Assembly: GCA_045616665.1 (NCBI GenBank)
Contig: JAZLHE010000045.1
Coordinates: 1-64,000 of the forward strand
DNA from: RUG11690 sp045616665
Lineage (GTDB): Bacteria; Bacteroidota; Bacteroidia; Bacteroidales; WCHB1-69
Length of the DNA: 64,000 bases
Direction: 5' to 3'
A program made the position numbers and the translations under genes. The notes under the pieces are model-generated. The model was not told the DNA's origin. It saw nothing but the letters and a program-made list of their open reading frames with translations, and did not search any database. Of this stretch, positions 24,243-32,817 are shown one piece after another (position 1 is the first letter of the stretch; each line of letters starts with the position of its first letter).

Positions 24243-25088
24243 CTACTTTTTAGGAAATTCCGTCATCACGCCATTTTGGGGTAAGTGCATACCGGCAATG
24301 ATAAGATGCTGGTCCCGAATGTATTGATAAATGTTTTGCCGTGTTTTAATGGCTTGATTTTTGTCCTGGTCATATTGGGCACAAAATTCAGGGTGCGGAA
24401 TCTGGAGCGCCGCGGCGTGAATTATATCGCCAATCACCAATACATTGCCAATCTGGTACATACTGTGGCCTGGCGTGTGTCCAAAAGCCGGAATGGTGGT
24501 GATGCCGTCCAAAATTACGGCGTTGTCGGCAAAAGTATGTGTGCGATTTTGATAGGCTTCCAATATGGATTGGACATTTTTATCATCTTTAAATGCTGAT
24601 AATTCCTTGGCAGAACAATAGATTTCCGCATTCGGAAAGGTAGGCTGCCCATTCGTCAATAGACCGCCAATGTGGTCAAAATGGAAATGGGTGAGGCAGA
24701 CTGCCTTGATGTTGCTTTCGTTGACGCCGATTTCGTGTAATTTTTTAATCATCGCACCTCCATTGTCAGTTCCTACGCCCGCATCAAAAAGGATGTATTG
24801 CCCGTTTCGCTTCACCAGAAAGGCATTGATGGCTGCGGCGGCTTCACCCGTGGGCACCAACTCCTTGACTATTGCCGGATCCGCATCCGCAAACAATTCC
24901 ATCGACATCGTGTTGACTTTGTCTTGCAACGTCCAAAGTTCAAAATCATCAAATTGGAAATGATATTCATCATTGACATTGGTGCTGTCAATGGCAACTT
25001 CTGCATTGTCGTTTTGGTTATCAGTTTTTGGCTGACAGGCCGTAAGACTGATGATAATCACGGAAATAATTAAACTTATTTTTTTCAT
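24243..25088 (-). CDS. Metallo-beta-lactamase-fold hydrolase lipoprotein
   Basis: The 281-residue precursor has a lipoprotein signal (ISLTAC, Cys18) and should sit on a membrane facing the periplasm or surface. The MBL zinc motif is complete: THFHFDHIGG, a later histidine in PAFGHTPGHS, the bridging aspartate in VLVIGDIIH and a last histidine in IAGMHLP. The layout resembles lactonase/AttM-like and glyoxalase-II-like hydrolases, but substrate is not predictable. It has its own promoter and is convergent with the small membrane gene, 6 bases apart. Confidence 0.8.
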   Translation of the reverse strand: MKKISLIISVIIISLTACQPKTDNQNDNAEVAIDSTNVNDEYHFQFDDFELWTLQDKVNTMSMELFADADPAIVKELVPTGEAAAAINAFLVKRNGQYILFDAGVGTDNGGAMIKKLHEIGVNESNIKAVCLTHFHFDHIGGLLTNGQPTFPNAEIYCSAKELSAFKDDKNVQSILEAYQNRTHTFADNAVILDGITTIPAFGHTPGHSMYQIGNVLVIGDIIHAAALQIPHPEFCAQYDQDKNQAIKTRQNIYQYIRDQHLIIAGMHLPQNGVMTEFPKK

Positions 25089-25105
25089 ATCTCATAAATT
25101 TGCTG

Positions 25106-25113
25106 CAAAAATA
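25106..25113 (-). promoter_or_regulatory. Promoter -7 element (TATTTTTG) for the MBL lipoprotein gene
   Basis: TATTTTTGC on the minus strand, 17 bases before the start at 25088. It lies in the 34-base gap after the repeat-protein gene, so the MBL gene is not only dependent on the upstream operon. Confidence 0.6.
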
Positions 25114-25122
25114 CATTTAATT

Positions 25123-25554
25123 TCACATTACAATGCAGGCAATCATCCATTTTTCCAGATGTCCGTCAAAATACCATAATTTCTCGCCCCATTGGTCCTT
25201 TTGACGGATGTAATTGCCGTCGATGTAGTACAGCACCGTTCCCCACTGGTCCTTCTGTCTGATTTTGTTGCCATCGAAATACAGCAGTTTTTCACCCCAT
25301 TGGTCCTTTAAACGCACGGTATTCCCATCCATATAGAGCAGTTTTTCGCCCCACTGGTCTTTGTGCCGGACGGTTTTTCCGTCAAAATACACTAATTTTT
25401 GACCCCATTGGTCTTTCTGTCTAATAATCTGATTATCAATATAATATAATTTTGTTCCCCACTGGTCTTTTTGCCGAACGGTTATTTGAGCCGTGAGAGG
25501 GATTAAAGTCATTGTGAAAAGAAGTAGAATAATGATTTGTTTGATTGTTTTCAT
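25123..25554 (-). CDS. Secreted 18-residue (KDQWG) repeat protein
   Basis: The 143-residue product has a signal peptide (MKTIKQIIILLLFTMTLIPLTAQ). Six tandem 18-residue units follow, built on R-x-KDQWGxKLxYxDGNx. Each unit has an invariant KDQWG and alternating hydrophobic positions, consistent with short two-strand blades of a beta-solenoid or MORN/WG-like fold. The C terminus (WMIACIVM) is short. The gene lies 20 bases after xerD with no promoter of its own, so it is probably the last gene of the kinase-to-xerD operon. Function is unknown. Confidence 0.65.
   Translation of the reverse strand: MKTIKQIIILLLFTMTLIPLTAQITVRQKDQWGTKLYYIDNQIIRQKDQWGQKLVYFDGKTVRHKDQWGEKLLYMDGNTVRLKDQWGEKLLYFDGNKIRQKDQWGTVLYYIDGNYIRQKDQWGEKLWYFDGHLEKWMIACIVM
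25154..25480 (-). repeat. Six tandem 54-bp coding repeats
   Basis: The string CCCCAYTGGTC recurs at 25187, 25241, 25295, 25349, 25403 and 25457, an exact 54-base period. Third-codon positions differ between units while KDQWG is kept, which suggests selection on the protein rather than a very recent expansion. Confidence 0.85.
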
Positions 25555-25574
25555 AGTATGAATATTTGATAGGA

Positions 25575-26459
25575 TTATTTTCTCGGGTGAAACTCTGCAA
25601 TGACGCTTTTGATGTATTCGCGGTCGAGATGGGTGTAAATTTCTGTAGTAGTGATACTTTCGTGGCCGAGCATTTCTTGGACGGCTCGCAAGTCGGCACC
25701 GCCTTCGACCAAATGCGTGGCGAACGAGTGCCTGAAGGTATGAGGACTGATGATTTTGGTGACGCCGGCATCTTCCGCTGCTTTTTTAATCATCATAAAA
25801 ATCATTTCCCGTGAGAGTCGTGCACCTCTACGGTTGAGGAAAACAAAGTCTTCTTCGCCTTTTTTGATTTTCAGTTGCTGGCGTTGTCCTTCCACATATA
25901 AAATGATAGCATGTTGGGCAGTTTGGCCGATGGGCACCAGGCGCTCCTTGTCGCCTTTACCGATGATGCGGATATAGTTGTCTCTAAAATAAAGATTTGA
26001 TAATCTGAGATTTACCACTTCGCTAACACGCAATCCGCAGCCGTACATCACTTCGATGATGGCTTTGTTGCGATGTCCTTCCGCAGTGCTGAGGTCAATG
26101 GTGTTGATGATGGCTTCAATTTCGGGCAAAGAAAGGACTTCGGGCAGGTGACGGCCTATTTTGGGAGCGTCCAACAACTCTGTCGGGTCGTGCGTGATAT
26201 GATGTTCGAAGAGTAGAAAATGGTAAAAAGATTTCAGTCCCGAGATGATGCGGGCTTGGCTGCGCGCCGACATCTTATCATCGTATAATGAAGCCATAAA
26301 ATCCTGTAAATCTTCTAATTGTACCTCTTCAAGTTTTTTTCTTCCTGCCAAAAAATCGTTTAATTTTTCAATGTCATGCAGGTAAGCCTCCACTGTTTTG
26401 GGCGACAATGACCGTTCTAACTTGATGTATTGTTTGTATAGAAGAATACAGCTTTCCAT
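25575..26459 (-). CDS. xerD: Tyrosine recombinase XerD
   Basis: I start at MESCILLYKQYIKLERSL (26459), 4 bases after the kdsC stop; an ATG 10 codons upstream would overlap that gene. The 294-residue product has the SAM-like N-terminal core-binding domain and the C-terminal catalytic domain with all residues in place: R144 (CGLRVSE), K168 (GKGDKERLVP), H240 and R243 (SPHTFRHSFATH), H266 (MLGHESI) and the nucleophile Y275 (TEIYTH). Length and the housekeeping context fit chromosome-dimer resolution at dif with XerC, not a mobile-element integrase. Confidence 0.88.
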   Translation of the reverse strand: MESCILLYKQYIKLERSLSPKTVEAYLHDIEKLNDFLAGRKKLEEVQLEDLQDFMASLYDDKMSARSQARIISGLKSFYHFLLFEHHITHDPTELLDAPKIGRHLPEVLSLPEIEAIINTIDLSTAEGHRNKAIIEVMYGCGLRVSEVVNLRLSNLYFRDNYIRIIGKGDKERLVPIGQTAQHAIILYVEGQRQQLKIKKGEEDFVFLNRRGARLSREMIFMMIKKAAEDAGVTKIISPHTFRHSFATHLVEGGADLRAVQEMLGHESITTTEIYTHLDREYIKSVIAEFHPRK

Positions 26460-26463
26460 GGCG

Positions 26464-26985
26464 TTACCAAATGCAGGCGTCAGCTTCAAACCAGCGGCCT
26501 TGTGCTTTCAGTGTTTGTTCAATCACGTCGCGAGCTGCCCCTTGTCCGCCATTTTGGAAAGAAATGTAGTCCACGATGTCTTTTATTTCCTGGGAAGCGT
26601 CGGCGGGACAAGTCTTAATGCCACAGCGTCTCATAATTTCATAATCCGGAATATCGTCACCCATCATCAGAATTTCTTTTTCCGTGATGTCGTGTTTGGC
26701 CAGATATTCCTCAAAAACTTTCGTCTTGTCGTGTACGCTGAGGTAGATTTCCATACCAGGGAAGTTTTTGTATCGCAGTCGCATAGATTCAGAAATCCCG
26801 CCTGAAATGATGGCTACACGATAGCCTTTTTTAAGGGCGTACTGTAATGCGTAACCGTCTTTGACGCCCGTGGCTCTGATTTGATCACCATCGGGAAGCA
26901 CCCAGATTTTTCCATCCGAAAGAACTCCGTCAAAATCGAAGATAAAAGTTGTGATATTTTTCAGATTTTCGCGATAATTTTTCAT
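26464..26985 (-). CDS. kdsC: 3-deoxy-D-manno-octulosonate 8-phosphate phosphatase (HAD, KdsC type)
   Basis: The 173-residue product has the HAD nucleophile motif FIFDFDGVLSDG (D17 and D19), the AIISGG motif, a lysine in the KTKVF segment and the acidic MMGDDIPD motif, in the short cap-less form typical of KdsC/YrbI. The enzyme makes KDO from KDO 8-phosphate in the cytoplasm for lipopolysaccharide inner core. The C terminus is a little longer than usual. It lies in a tight operon between the S41 protease and xerD genes. Confidence 0.85.
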   Translation of the reverse strand: MKNYRENLKNITTFIFDFDGVLSDGKIWVLPDGDQIRATGVKDGYALQYALKKGYRVAIISGGISESMRLRYKNFPGMEIYLSVHDKTKVFEEYLAKHDITEKEILMMGDDIPDYEIMRRCGIKTCPADASQEIKDIVDYISFQNGGQGAARDVIEQTLKAQGRWFEADACIW

Positions 26986-26994
26986 ATTGACTGA

Positions 26995-28620
26995 TTAATT
27001 TTTCTTGTTGATGGATAATGCTTTCAAGATGGCTTTGTCATTACTGTTGATGACGGGATAAAAGGCCTCGTCTTTATAAACGTCTCGACCGATCAGTGCT
27101 TTCAGCCATATTTTTAGCTCGTTGATGGATTCAGGAGTGAGATTTTGAACCGCTTGACCGTTTTTCTTAGTATAAAAATTCAGCAATTGTTTGAGCAAAT
27201 CGTTGCTGACGGTCATTTTTTGTATGTAATCCTTGGCGGTAGGATATTGTTGGAGCAGTTTTGTTTTATTTTCGGTGGCATAGTTGAAGGCGAATTGGAT
27301 GATGGCTGACGAGTTGAGCACTTGGTAGTACGCATTGAGGGTGCTGTCTTCATCCAAAGGAATGAAATAGTCTGGCATAATGCCGCCTCCGCCATAAACA
27401 GTTCTGCCTTTTTTGGTTTTGAATTTTTGGTTTTCATCAAACTTGATGCTGTCGGCATGGCTCATTTCGCCGCGATAGAAGCGGTCGATGAAGTCTTCGT
27501 AATAAGCTTCGGTACCATTGCCGTATTCGCGTTGGATGCAGCGGCCTGAAGGCGTGTGATAGCGGGCGATGGTGAGGCGGATGCTGGACTTGTCGGACAA
27601 GTCGATTTGGCGTTGGACAAGGCCTTTGCCGAAGGAGCGGCGGCCAATGACGATGCCCCGGTCGTTGTCTTGGATGGCACCGGCCACGATTTCGCTTGCT
27701 GATGCGCTGAAGTCGTCAATGAGGACGACGACTTCTCCTTTTTCAAAATTGCCGTATCGCGTGGCGTAAATTTTGTCCGTGGGCACGCGCAAACCTTCGG
27801 TATAGACAATCATCTCGCCTTTCGGCAAAAATTCATCGCAAACTTGAATGGCGGCGTCTAAAAATCCTCCGGAATTGCTTCGAAGGTCTAAAATCATTTT
27901 GGTCATTCCCTGTTTTTTGAGTTTACTGATGGCATCACTGAATTCTTGCCCCGTCGTGGCACCAAATTGGTTGATTTTGATATATCCGGTGTGGTTATCA
28001 ATCATATAGGCAATGTCCAAAGTATAGGTCGGAATAACATCTCGAGTAATGATGTAGTCGTAAACCTGATTAAATCCATCGCGCATAATGCCGATTTTGA
28101 CGGTGGATTTCTTTTTTCCTCTAAGCATTTTGATAACATCTTCATTTTGAATACCGATGCCCGCTACTTTTTTGCCATCCACTTTCACGATTCTGTCGCC
28201 AGCACGAATGCCCTGTTTTTCGGACGGACCGCCAGTAACGGTTGAAACTACCATAATGGTGTCGTTCATAATACTAAATTGGATTCCCACGCCTTCAAAC
28301 GAACCTTCTAAAGATTCCATCATTGCCTTGTTGTCCACGGCATTGGCGTAGGTGGAGTGGGGGTCCAGTCCCGCTAACATAGAGGTGATGGCGCTTTCAA
28401 ACAACTTGTCGGTATTGACCGTATCGACATAATAGGCGTTGACATATTTGATGACTTCATCCAATTTGTTGGTTTGCGAATGCGATAGTCCTTTTTGCTT
28501 GGAGGGAAGAAAATATACAGCCACGGTCATTCCCACTAAAAATGAAATCAAGATAGTGAAAAAGATACGGATGTGTTCTCCGTGCGAGCTTTTCTCTTCG
28601 GTGAAATTAGGTTCACTCAT
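26995..28620 (-). CDS. C-terminal processing peptidase, S41 family (CtpA/Prc type)
   Basis: The 541-residue product has one N-terminal membrane anchor (about residues 18-38), a PDZ domain (about 95-190, FEGVGIQFSIMND to GIRAGDRIVKVDGK) and an S41 catalytic domain. The Ser/Lys dyad is S307 in FSASASEI and K332 in SFGKGLVQ, the standard 25-residue spacing. The remaining C-terminal 150 residues are family-specific. It should degrade or trim periplasmic proteins. It starts 2 bases after the DAHP synthase stop, in the same operon. Confidence 0.88.
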   Translation of the reverse strand: MSEPNFTEEKSSHGEHIRIFFTILISFLVGMTVAVYFLPSKQKGLSHSQTNKLDEVIKYVNAYYVDTVNTDKLFESAITSMLAGLDPHSTYANAVDNKAMMESLEGSFEGVGIQFSIMNDTIMVVSTVTGGPSEKQGIRAGDRIVKVDGKKVAGIGIQNEDVIKMLRGKKKSTVKIGIMRDGFNQVYDYIITRDVIPTYTLDIAYMIDNHTGYIKINQFGATTGQEFSDAISKLKKQGMTKMILDLRSNSGGFLDAAIQVCDEFLPKGEMIVYTEGLRVPTDKIYATRYGNFEKGEVVVLIDDFSASASEIVAGAIQDNDRGIVIGRRSFGKGLVQRQIDLSDKSSIRLTIARYHTPSGRCIQREYGNGTEAYYEDFIDRFYRGEMSHADSIKFDENQKFKTKKGRTVYGGGGIMPDYFIPLDEDSTLNAYYQVLNSSAIIQFAFNYATENKTKLLQQYPTAKDYIQKMTVSNDLLKQLLNFYTKKNGQAVQNLTPESINELKIWLKALIGRDVYKDEAFYPVINSNDKAILKALSINKKN

Positions 28621-28622
28621 AA

Positions 28623-29660
28623 TTATTTTCTTTGACGTTTGATGGAAGACTGATGTAATAATTCTAAAAAGTTATTGATAAAATCTTGATAATCATTATC
28701 TTGTAATGATTCTTTAAGATAAAGGTCCACCACTTTCTTCCATTGTTCCGGTTGAACTACGGGCAAGTTGTGTACTTTTTTGATTTGTGCGATCGTATCA
28801 ACAATTTCCATACGTTTACGGAGTAATACGCTGAGTTGGGTATCGATATTATTGATTTGTGTTCTTTGTTTTCTCAATTCGATCTCGGCAGGGGAGGAGG
28901 TGCTGTTTTTAAAGTTGAGCTGTTGTAGAAGAGGGGCGAGTTCTTGCGGGGAGATTTGCTGTGCGGCATCACTCAAGGCATTCTCCGGTTGATAATGAGA
29001 TTCAATCATCAAGCCGTCGAAACCGTAATCCAAAGCCAGTTGAGACAATTGTCCGATATAGTTTCTGTTTCCGGCGATGTGTGATGGGTCGCAGAGTATG
29101 GGCATTTCAGGGAAATGGACTTTCAGGTCGATGGCAATTTCCCAACCGGGACGATTGCGATAGACGCTTTCGCTACTGTCGGCAAAACCGCGATGAATGG
29201 CAAAAAGTCGGGTAATGCCTGCTTTTTTGAAACGCTCGATGTTGCCAATCCACAGTTTCAGGTCGGCAATCATAGGATTTTTGACCATCACGGTAAAGTC
29301 ACGACCTTGCACTGCCGAGGCAATTTCCTGAATATCAAAAGGATTGACGCCAGTTCGAGAACCAATCCAAATTGTTTTGATATGATGTTCTTCGCAAAGG
29401 TCCAATTGTTCGGGTGCATTGACTTCCACGCAGACAGGAATTCCGTATTGTTCTTGAATGCTTTGCAGCCAGGGCAGTGCTTTTTCTCCGCAACCGGCAA
29501 ATGCATCCGGTTGGCTGCGGGGTTTCCACACGCCCGCACGGAAGTAATCCAGTTGTCGCCCTTGGGCAGCCAATGCCTCTGCCAGCCCTTTGGCGGTAAG
29601 GGACAGCTGCTCGTGGGATTCAGCAGCACAAGGACCTGCGACAATGGTTGTGTTGGACAT
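28623..29660 (-). CDS. Bifunctional DAHP synthase / chorismate mutase
   Basis: The 345-residue product fuses a KDOPS-like type I DAHP synthase (residues about 5-245; GPCAAES, FRAGVWKPRSQP, WIGSRTGVNPFD, KNPMIADLKLW, CDPSHIAGNR) to an AroQ chorismate mutase helix bundle (about 260-340; INNIDTQLSVLLRKRMEIVD). It condenses PEP with erythrose 4-phosphate and also converts chorismate to prephenate for phenylalanine and tyrosine. The fusion lets the mutase part control the synthase by feedback in known relatives. This order is typical of Bacteroidetes. It lies directly after the lipid kinase gene. Confidence 0.88.
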   Translation of the reverse strand: MSNTTIVAGPCAAESHEQLSLTAKGLAEALAAQGRQLDYFRAGVWKPRSQPDAFAGCGEKALPWLQSIQEQYGIPVCVEVNAPEQLDLCEEHHIKTIWIGSRTGVNPFDIQEIASAVQGRDFTVMVKNPMIADLKLWIGNIERFKKAGITRLFAIHRGFADSSESVYRNRPGWEIAIDLKVHFPEMPILCDPSHIAGNRNYIGQLSQLALDYGFDGLMIESHYQPENALSDAAQQISPQELAPLLQQLNFKNSTSSPAEIELRKQRTQINNIDTQLSVLLRKRMEIVDTIAQIKKVHNLPVVQPEQWKKVVDLYLKESLQDNDYQDFINNFLELLHQSSIKRQRK

Positions 29661-29661
29661 T

Positions 29662-30618
29662 TTATTGTTGGTTGAAAGTCAAAATATTAAGAGAATTGGG
29701 CAGCATTTCTATTTCATAACGCCCTTGAGCCAAAAGTTCGCCTTCCATCTCACTTAGAATGTAGGGAGTGGAGTCGATGACCAGTTTGTTGGTACGGAAA
29801 AATTGTACGCCATCAATCATTTTGAGGTGTTCTCCCGTAAAAATGTATTTGATCTTTCTGATGACCGTAAGTTTGCTGATTTTAGGAATGATGATGACAT
29901 CAAAAAGTCCGTCATCGTATTGGGCCTGAGGTGCTTGACGCATACCGCCTCCATTATATTGACAAATCGCAACCACCATCATAAAGGGCAACCCTTCGTA
30001 TTGAAATTCTTCAGATTTAATGGTAGTCTTTTTGAATTTAAATTTGAATAAAGTGGTGACGGCTCGCAAAAGATAGACGGAAATCTTTTTGAATAGAGGT
30101 TTATTATAGATGGTTTCGTAAATGACGTCGGCAGAGTAGCAATAACTGTTGATGTTGAGAAAATAGCGTTTTTCCAGCATATCTCCTTCTTGGAAGACCT
30201 TTGTCAAGCCGATATCGTGCGTCGTGAAATTTCCTTTAAGGAATCCGTCAACGGTATCTAATTGATTCTTAGGAAAATGGTGGGTTCGTGCCCAGTCGTT
30301 GCCGCGTCCGTGGGGAATGACTGCCAAAAAGACCTCGTTGGTGTTCACGCGGGAACAGAAAATGCCGTTGACCACTTCGTTGATGGTGCCGTCGCCACCC
30401 ACGACAATAAAATACCGATGTCCGTCGCGGCAGAGATTCTTCGTGATTTTGATACCTGCGTGGCTTCCGTCGGAATAGTGAATTTTATATTGAATATGAT
30501 GTTGCTCCAATTTGGCAATAATATCAGGCCATTCATCAAAATTCCTTCGCTCGCAGGCGTTGGGATTCATGATAATCTGCCATTCAAAATCAGCAACATT
30601 GATAGTATTTAAAGCCAT
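29662..30618 (-). CDS. Diacylglycerol kinase-family lipid kinase (YegS/DagK type)
   Basis: The 318-residue product has the catalytic-domain ATP motif VVGGDGTINEVVNG (residues 72-85) and the downstream IPHGRGNDWAR motif of the diacylglycerol/sphingosine kinase superfamily. It then has the beta-sandwich domain with the MEGELLAQGRYEI segment. It phosphorylates a membrane lipid at the cytoplasmic face; the actual lipid is unknown. It is the first gene of a leftward operon with the DAHP synthase, S41 protease, kdsC, xerD and the repeat protein. Confidence 0.83.
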   Translation of the reverse strand: MALNTINVADFEWQIIMNPNACERRNFDEWPDIIAKLEQHHIQYKIHYSDGSHAGIKITKNLCRDGHRYFIVVGGDGTINEVVNGIFCSRVNTNEVFLAVIPHGRGNDWARTHHFPKNQLDTVDGFLKGNFTTHDIGLTKVFQEGDMLEKRYFLNINSYCYSADVIYETIYNKPLFKKISVYLLRAVTTLFKFKFKKTTIKSEEFQYEGLPFMMVVAICQYNGGGMRQAPQAQYDDGLFDVIIIPKISKLTVIRKIKYIFTGEHLKMIDGVQFFRTNKLVIDSTPYILSEMEGELLAQGRYEIEMLPNSLNILTFNQQ

Positions 30619-30632
30619 ATAATAAATTTTGG

Positions 30633-30640
30633 CAAAGATA
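30633..30640 (-). promoter_or_regulatory. Promoter -7 element (TATCTTTG) for the lipid kinase operon
   Basis: TATCTTTGCC lies only 15 bases before the ATG at 30618, so the 5' leader must be very short, perhaps under 10 bases. Confidence 0.6.
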
Positions 30641-30672
30641 ACATTTTTATCTATACTATATTGATAAAAACC

Positions 30673-30702
30673 AAAAAGGCCTCCATAAAGGAAGCCTTTT
30701 TT
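30673..30702 (-). terminator. Hairpin terminator of the peptide transporter gene
   Basis: AAAAAGGCCTCC and GGAAGCCTTTTT pair with one mismatch around ATAAA. On the minus strand the hairpin is followed by T residues, 20 bases past the transporter stop. Confidence 0.8.
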
Positions 30703-30722
30703 ATGATTTGTGGATTGAGTTT

Positions 30723-32417
30723 TTATTTAGCCACTCTTTCAAGCCATTTTACCATACCGAGCATCACACCCATGGAGATAAGGCAGAAGGTAGCAAATAC
30801 AGCCCAACACATCCATTGATTTGGGAATTTATTAAGCATAGTCACACCCAATGCAATAAATAGGTTACCAATGGCGGTTGCTGTCAGCCACAAACCTTGG
30901 CAAATACCTTGTAAATGCTTTGGGGCAACTTTAGAAACAAATGACAAACCGAGAGGAGAAATGAACAATTCGGCAACTGTCAAGAAGAAGTATGTCAAAA
31001 TCAGCACTGTAGGACTGGTTCTCATCGTTGCCTTGATAGCTTCATCCAAACCTTTGAATTCGGAACCTGAAGGATAGTTGTTGACCACCGCAATAATTGT
31101 CAAGAAAATGTATGCACAGGCAGCAATAAACATACCGATAGCAATTTTGCGAGGTGTAGAAACTTCTTTTCCTTTATGTGCCAATGAAGTAAAAATAAAC
31201 ATGATGAGAGGAGTCAAAACAATGACGAAGAAAGGATTGATACATTGCCAAATCTCAGGTGGAATAGCATCGGTCTTGACGAAATCACGAGCAAATACAG
31301 ACAATGATTGTCCGTTTTGATGGAATGAGAACCAGAAAAATACGGCTACGCCTAAAACTGCAAACAGGGCAAACAGACGTTGTTTAATTTCCTTTGCATT
31401 AGCAATTCTTTCTTCTGCAGTATAACTTTCAACAGCTTTTTTGTCTTTCTTGGCAGGATTTGGAAGTTTATTTTTGGTGGCGACAAAAATCAGCAGAGAA
31501 ATCAGTACGGCAGCTACGGAAGCAATAAAAGCAAAGTGGACGCCTGTATTGAAAATATTCAAATATTTGTCGCAAAAATCGGCCATCTGTTCCATTGGAA
31601 CAACAACACCTTGACTAACTTCAGTTGACAACTGAGTCAGGTTATTCATGTCAACAGTTTTCATAGAAGACTGGTTCTCAATGTATTGATGGCAAAGACG
31701 AGGAAGGTCAGAATTATATAGCAAGCCCTTGGTTTGCAGCCACCAGCTTCTCAAGACGGGAGCCACAAAAGGAGCAATAACACCACCAATATTGATAAAT
31801 ACATAGAATATTTGGAAGCCAGCGTCACGTTTCTTTTTAGCTTCTTCCAACGCTTCAGGACCCTTTGCAGCAGCTTCTGCTTCAAAATTGTCGTACATCT
31901 GACCTACGAGAGCTTGCAAGTTACCCTTGAACAAACCATTACCAAAAGCAATGACCAATAAGGCAAAGCAAGTAAATACCAGAATCCAAGTCACTTGAGG
32001 AAGTGAAGATATAACAGGAACAGTACCGAAAACAGGAATTGCCAACATTGCATAACCCAAAGCCATTACCAAAAGACCAGAGATGATGGTTCCTTTATAT
32101 TTTTGCGTACGATCAGCAATAACACCACCTGGTAAGCTCAAAACATAAATCAAGAAATAAAAGACAGCATAAATCCAACCCGCTGCATCGTCTGAAATGC
32201 CGAATTTTGAACAGATAAAAAGCAGCAACACGGCATTCATGATGTAATAACCGAAGCGTTCGCCCATGTTACTCAATGCGGCGGCGATAAGACCCTTTGG
32301 GTGTTCCTTTTTTGCTTTTGCAACATAGAAAACAAGAAACGGGATGACCACAATGAGAATGCATACCAATATGAATACTGGGGTATTGGCACTCCAAAGT
32401 TCTTTAATTAAAGACAT
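30723..32417 (-). CDS. POT-family proton-coupled oligopeptide transporter
   Basis: The 564-residue product has about 14 hydrophobic segments. The family's N-terminal signature is present: SNMGERFGYYIMNAVLLLF (the ExxER-type GERFGYY) and a GGVIADR loop after the third segment. The PTR2 signature region FYVFINIGGVIAPFVAP lies near the middle, and a large periplasmic loop separates two halves. It imports di- and tripeptides with protons across the inner membrane. No promoter consensus is seen in the 40-base gap after trxA, so it is probably the last gene of prfA-trxA-POT. Confidence 0.88.
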   Translation of the reverse strand: MSLIKELWSANTPVFILVCILIVVIPFLVFYVAKAKKEHPKGLIAAALSNMGERFGYYIMNAVLLLFICSKFGISDDAAGWIYAVFYFLIYVLSLPGGVIADRTQKYKGTIISGLLVMALGYAMLAIPVFGTVPVISSLPQVTWILVFTCFALLVIAFGNGLFKGNLQALVGQMYDNFEAEAAAKGPEALEEAKKKRDAGFQIFYVFINIGGVIAPFVAPVLRSWWLQTKGLLYNSDLPRLCHQYIENQSSMKTVDMNNLTQLSTEVSQGVVVPMEQMADFCDKYLNIFNTGVHFAFIASVAAVLISLLIFVATKNKLPNPAKKDKKAVESYTAEERIANAKEIKQRLFALFAVLGVAVFFWFSFHQNGQSLSVFARDFVKTDAIPPEIWQCINPFFVIVLTPLIMFIFTSLAHKGKEVSTPRKIAIGMFIAACAYIFLTIIAVVNNYPSGSEFKGLDEAIKATMRTSPTVLILTYFFLTVAELFISPLGLSFVSKVAPKHLQGICQGLWLTATAIGNLFIALGVTMLNKFPNQWMCWAVFATFCLISMGVMLGMVKWLERVAK

Positions 32418-32457
32418 AATGATATAATTTTAATGAATACTAAATTGTCAAAGGAAT

Positions 32458-32772
32458 TTACAGCAAAGCGTCAATTTTGGCGGTGAGTTCGCTTTTTTTC
32501 AAAGTGCCCACATTCACATCTTTAACTTCACCACCTTTCAGAAAAACGATCATAGGGATGTTGCGAACGCCAAACTGCATGGCGATGTCGTTGTTGTCAT
32601 CCACATTGCATTTGCCGATGACGGCCTTGCCTTCGTATTCGGCAGCCACTTCTTCAATAGTTGGACCTAAAGCCTTGCATGGGCCACACCAGGGAGCCCA
32701 AAAGTCAATGACTACTAGTTGATCACCGCTTGCCAGTGATTCAAAATTGCTGGAATTAATTTCTAATGCCAT
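32458..32772 (-). CDS. trxA: Thioredoxin
   Basis: The 104-residue product is a complete single-domain thioredoxin with the active site FWAPWCGPCK (W28-C29-G-P-C32) and the cis-proline loop RNIPMIVFLKGG. It reduces cytoplasmic disulfides, including methionine sulfoxide reductases such as the fusion at 53672. It has no signal peptide. It lies 45 bases after prfA and likely shares its transcript. Confidence 0.93.
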   Translation of the reverse strand: MALEINSSNFESLASGDQLVVIDFWAPWCGPCKALGPTIEEVAAEYEGKAVIGKCNVDDNNDIAMQFGVRNIPMIVFLKGGEVKDVNVGTLKKSELTAKIDALL

Positions 32773-32817
32773 ATTCTTGTGTATTTAATGATTAATAATA
32801 TTTCTTTTTTATTGAAT

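Noticed and set aside
25575..26459. Tyrosine recombinase as integrase of a mobile element
   Set aside because: Length, motifs and position in an operon with kdsC and the S41 protease gene fit housekeeping XerD. No attachment-site repeats or element genes are adjacent.
26460..26489. Earlier xerD start at 26489
   Set aside because: It would overlap kdsC by 26 bases and adds ten residues not typical of XerD; the ATG at 26459 fits the family start.
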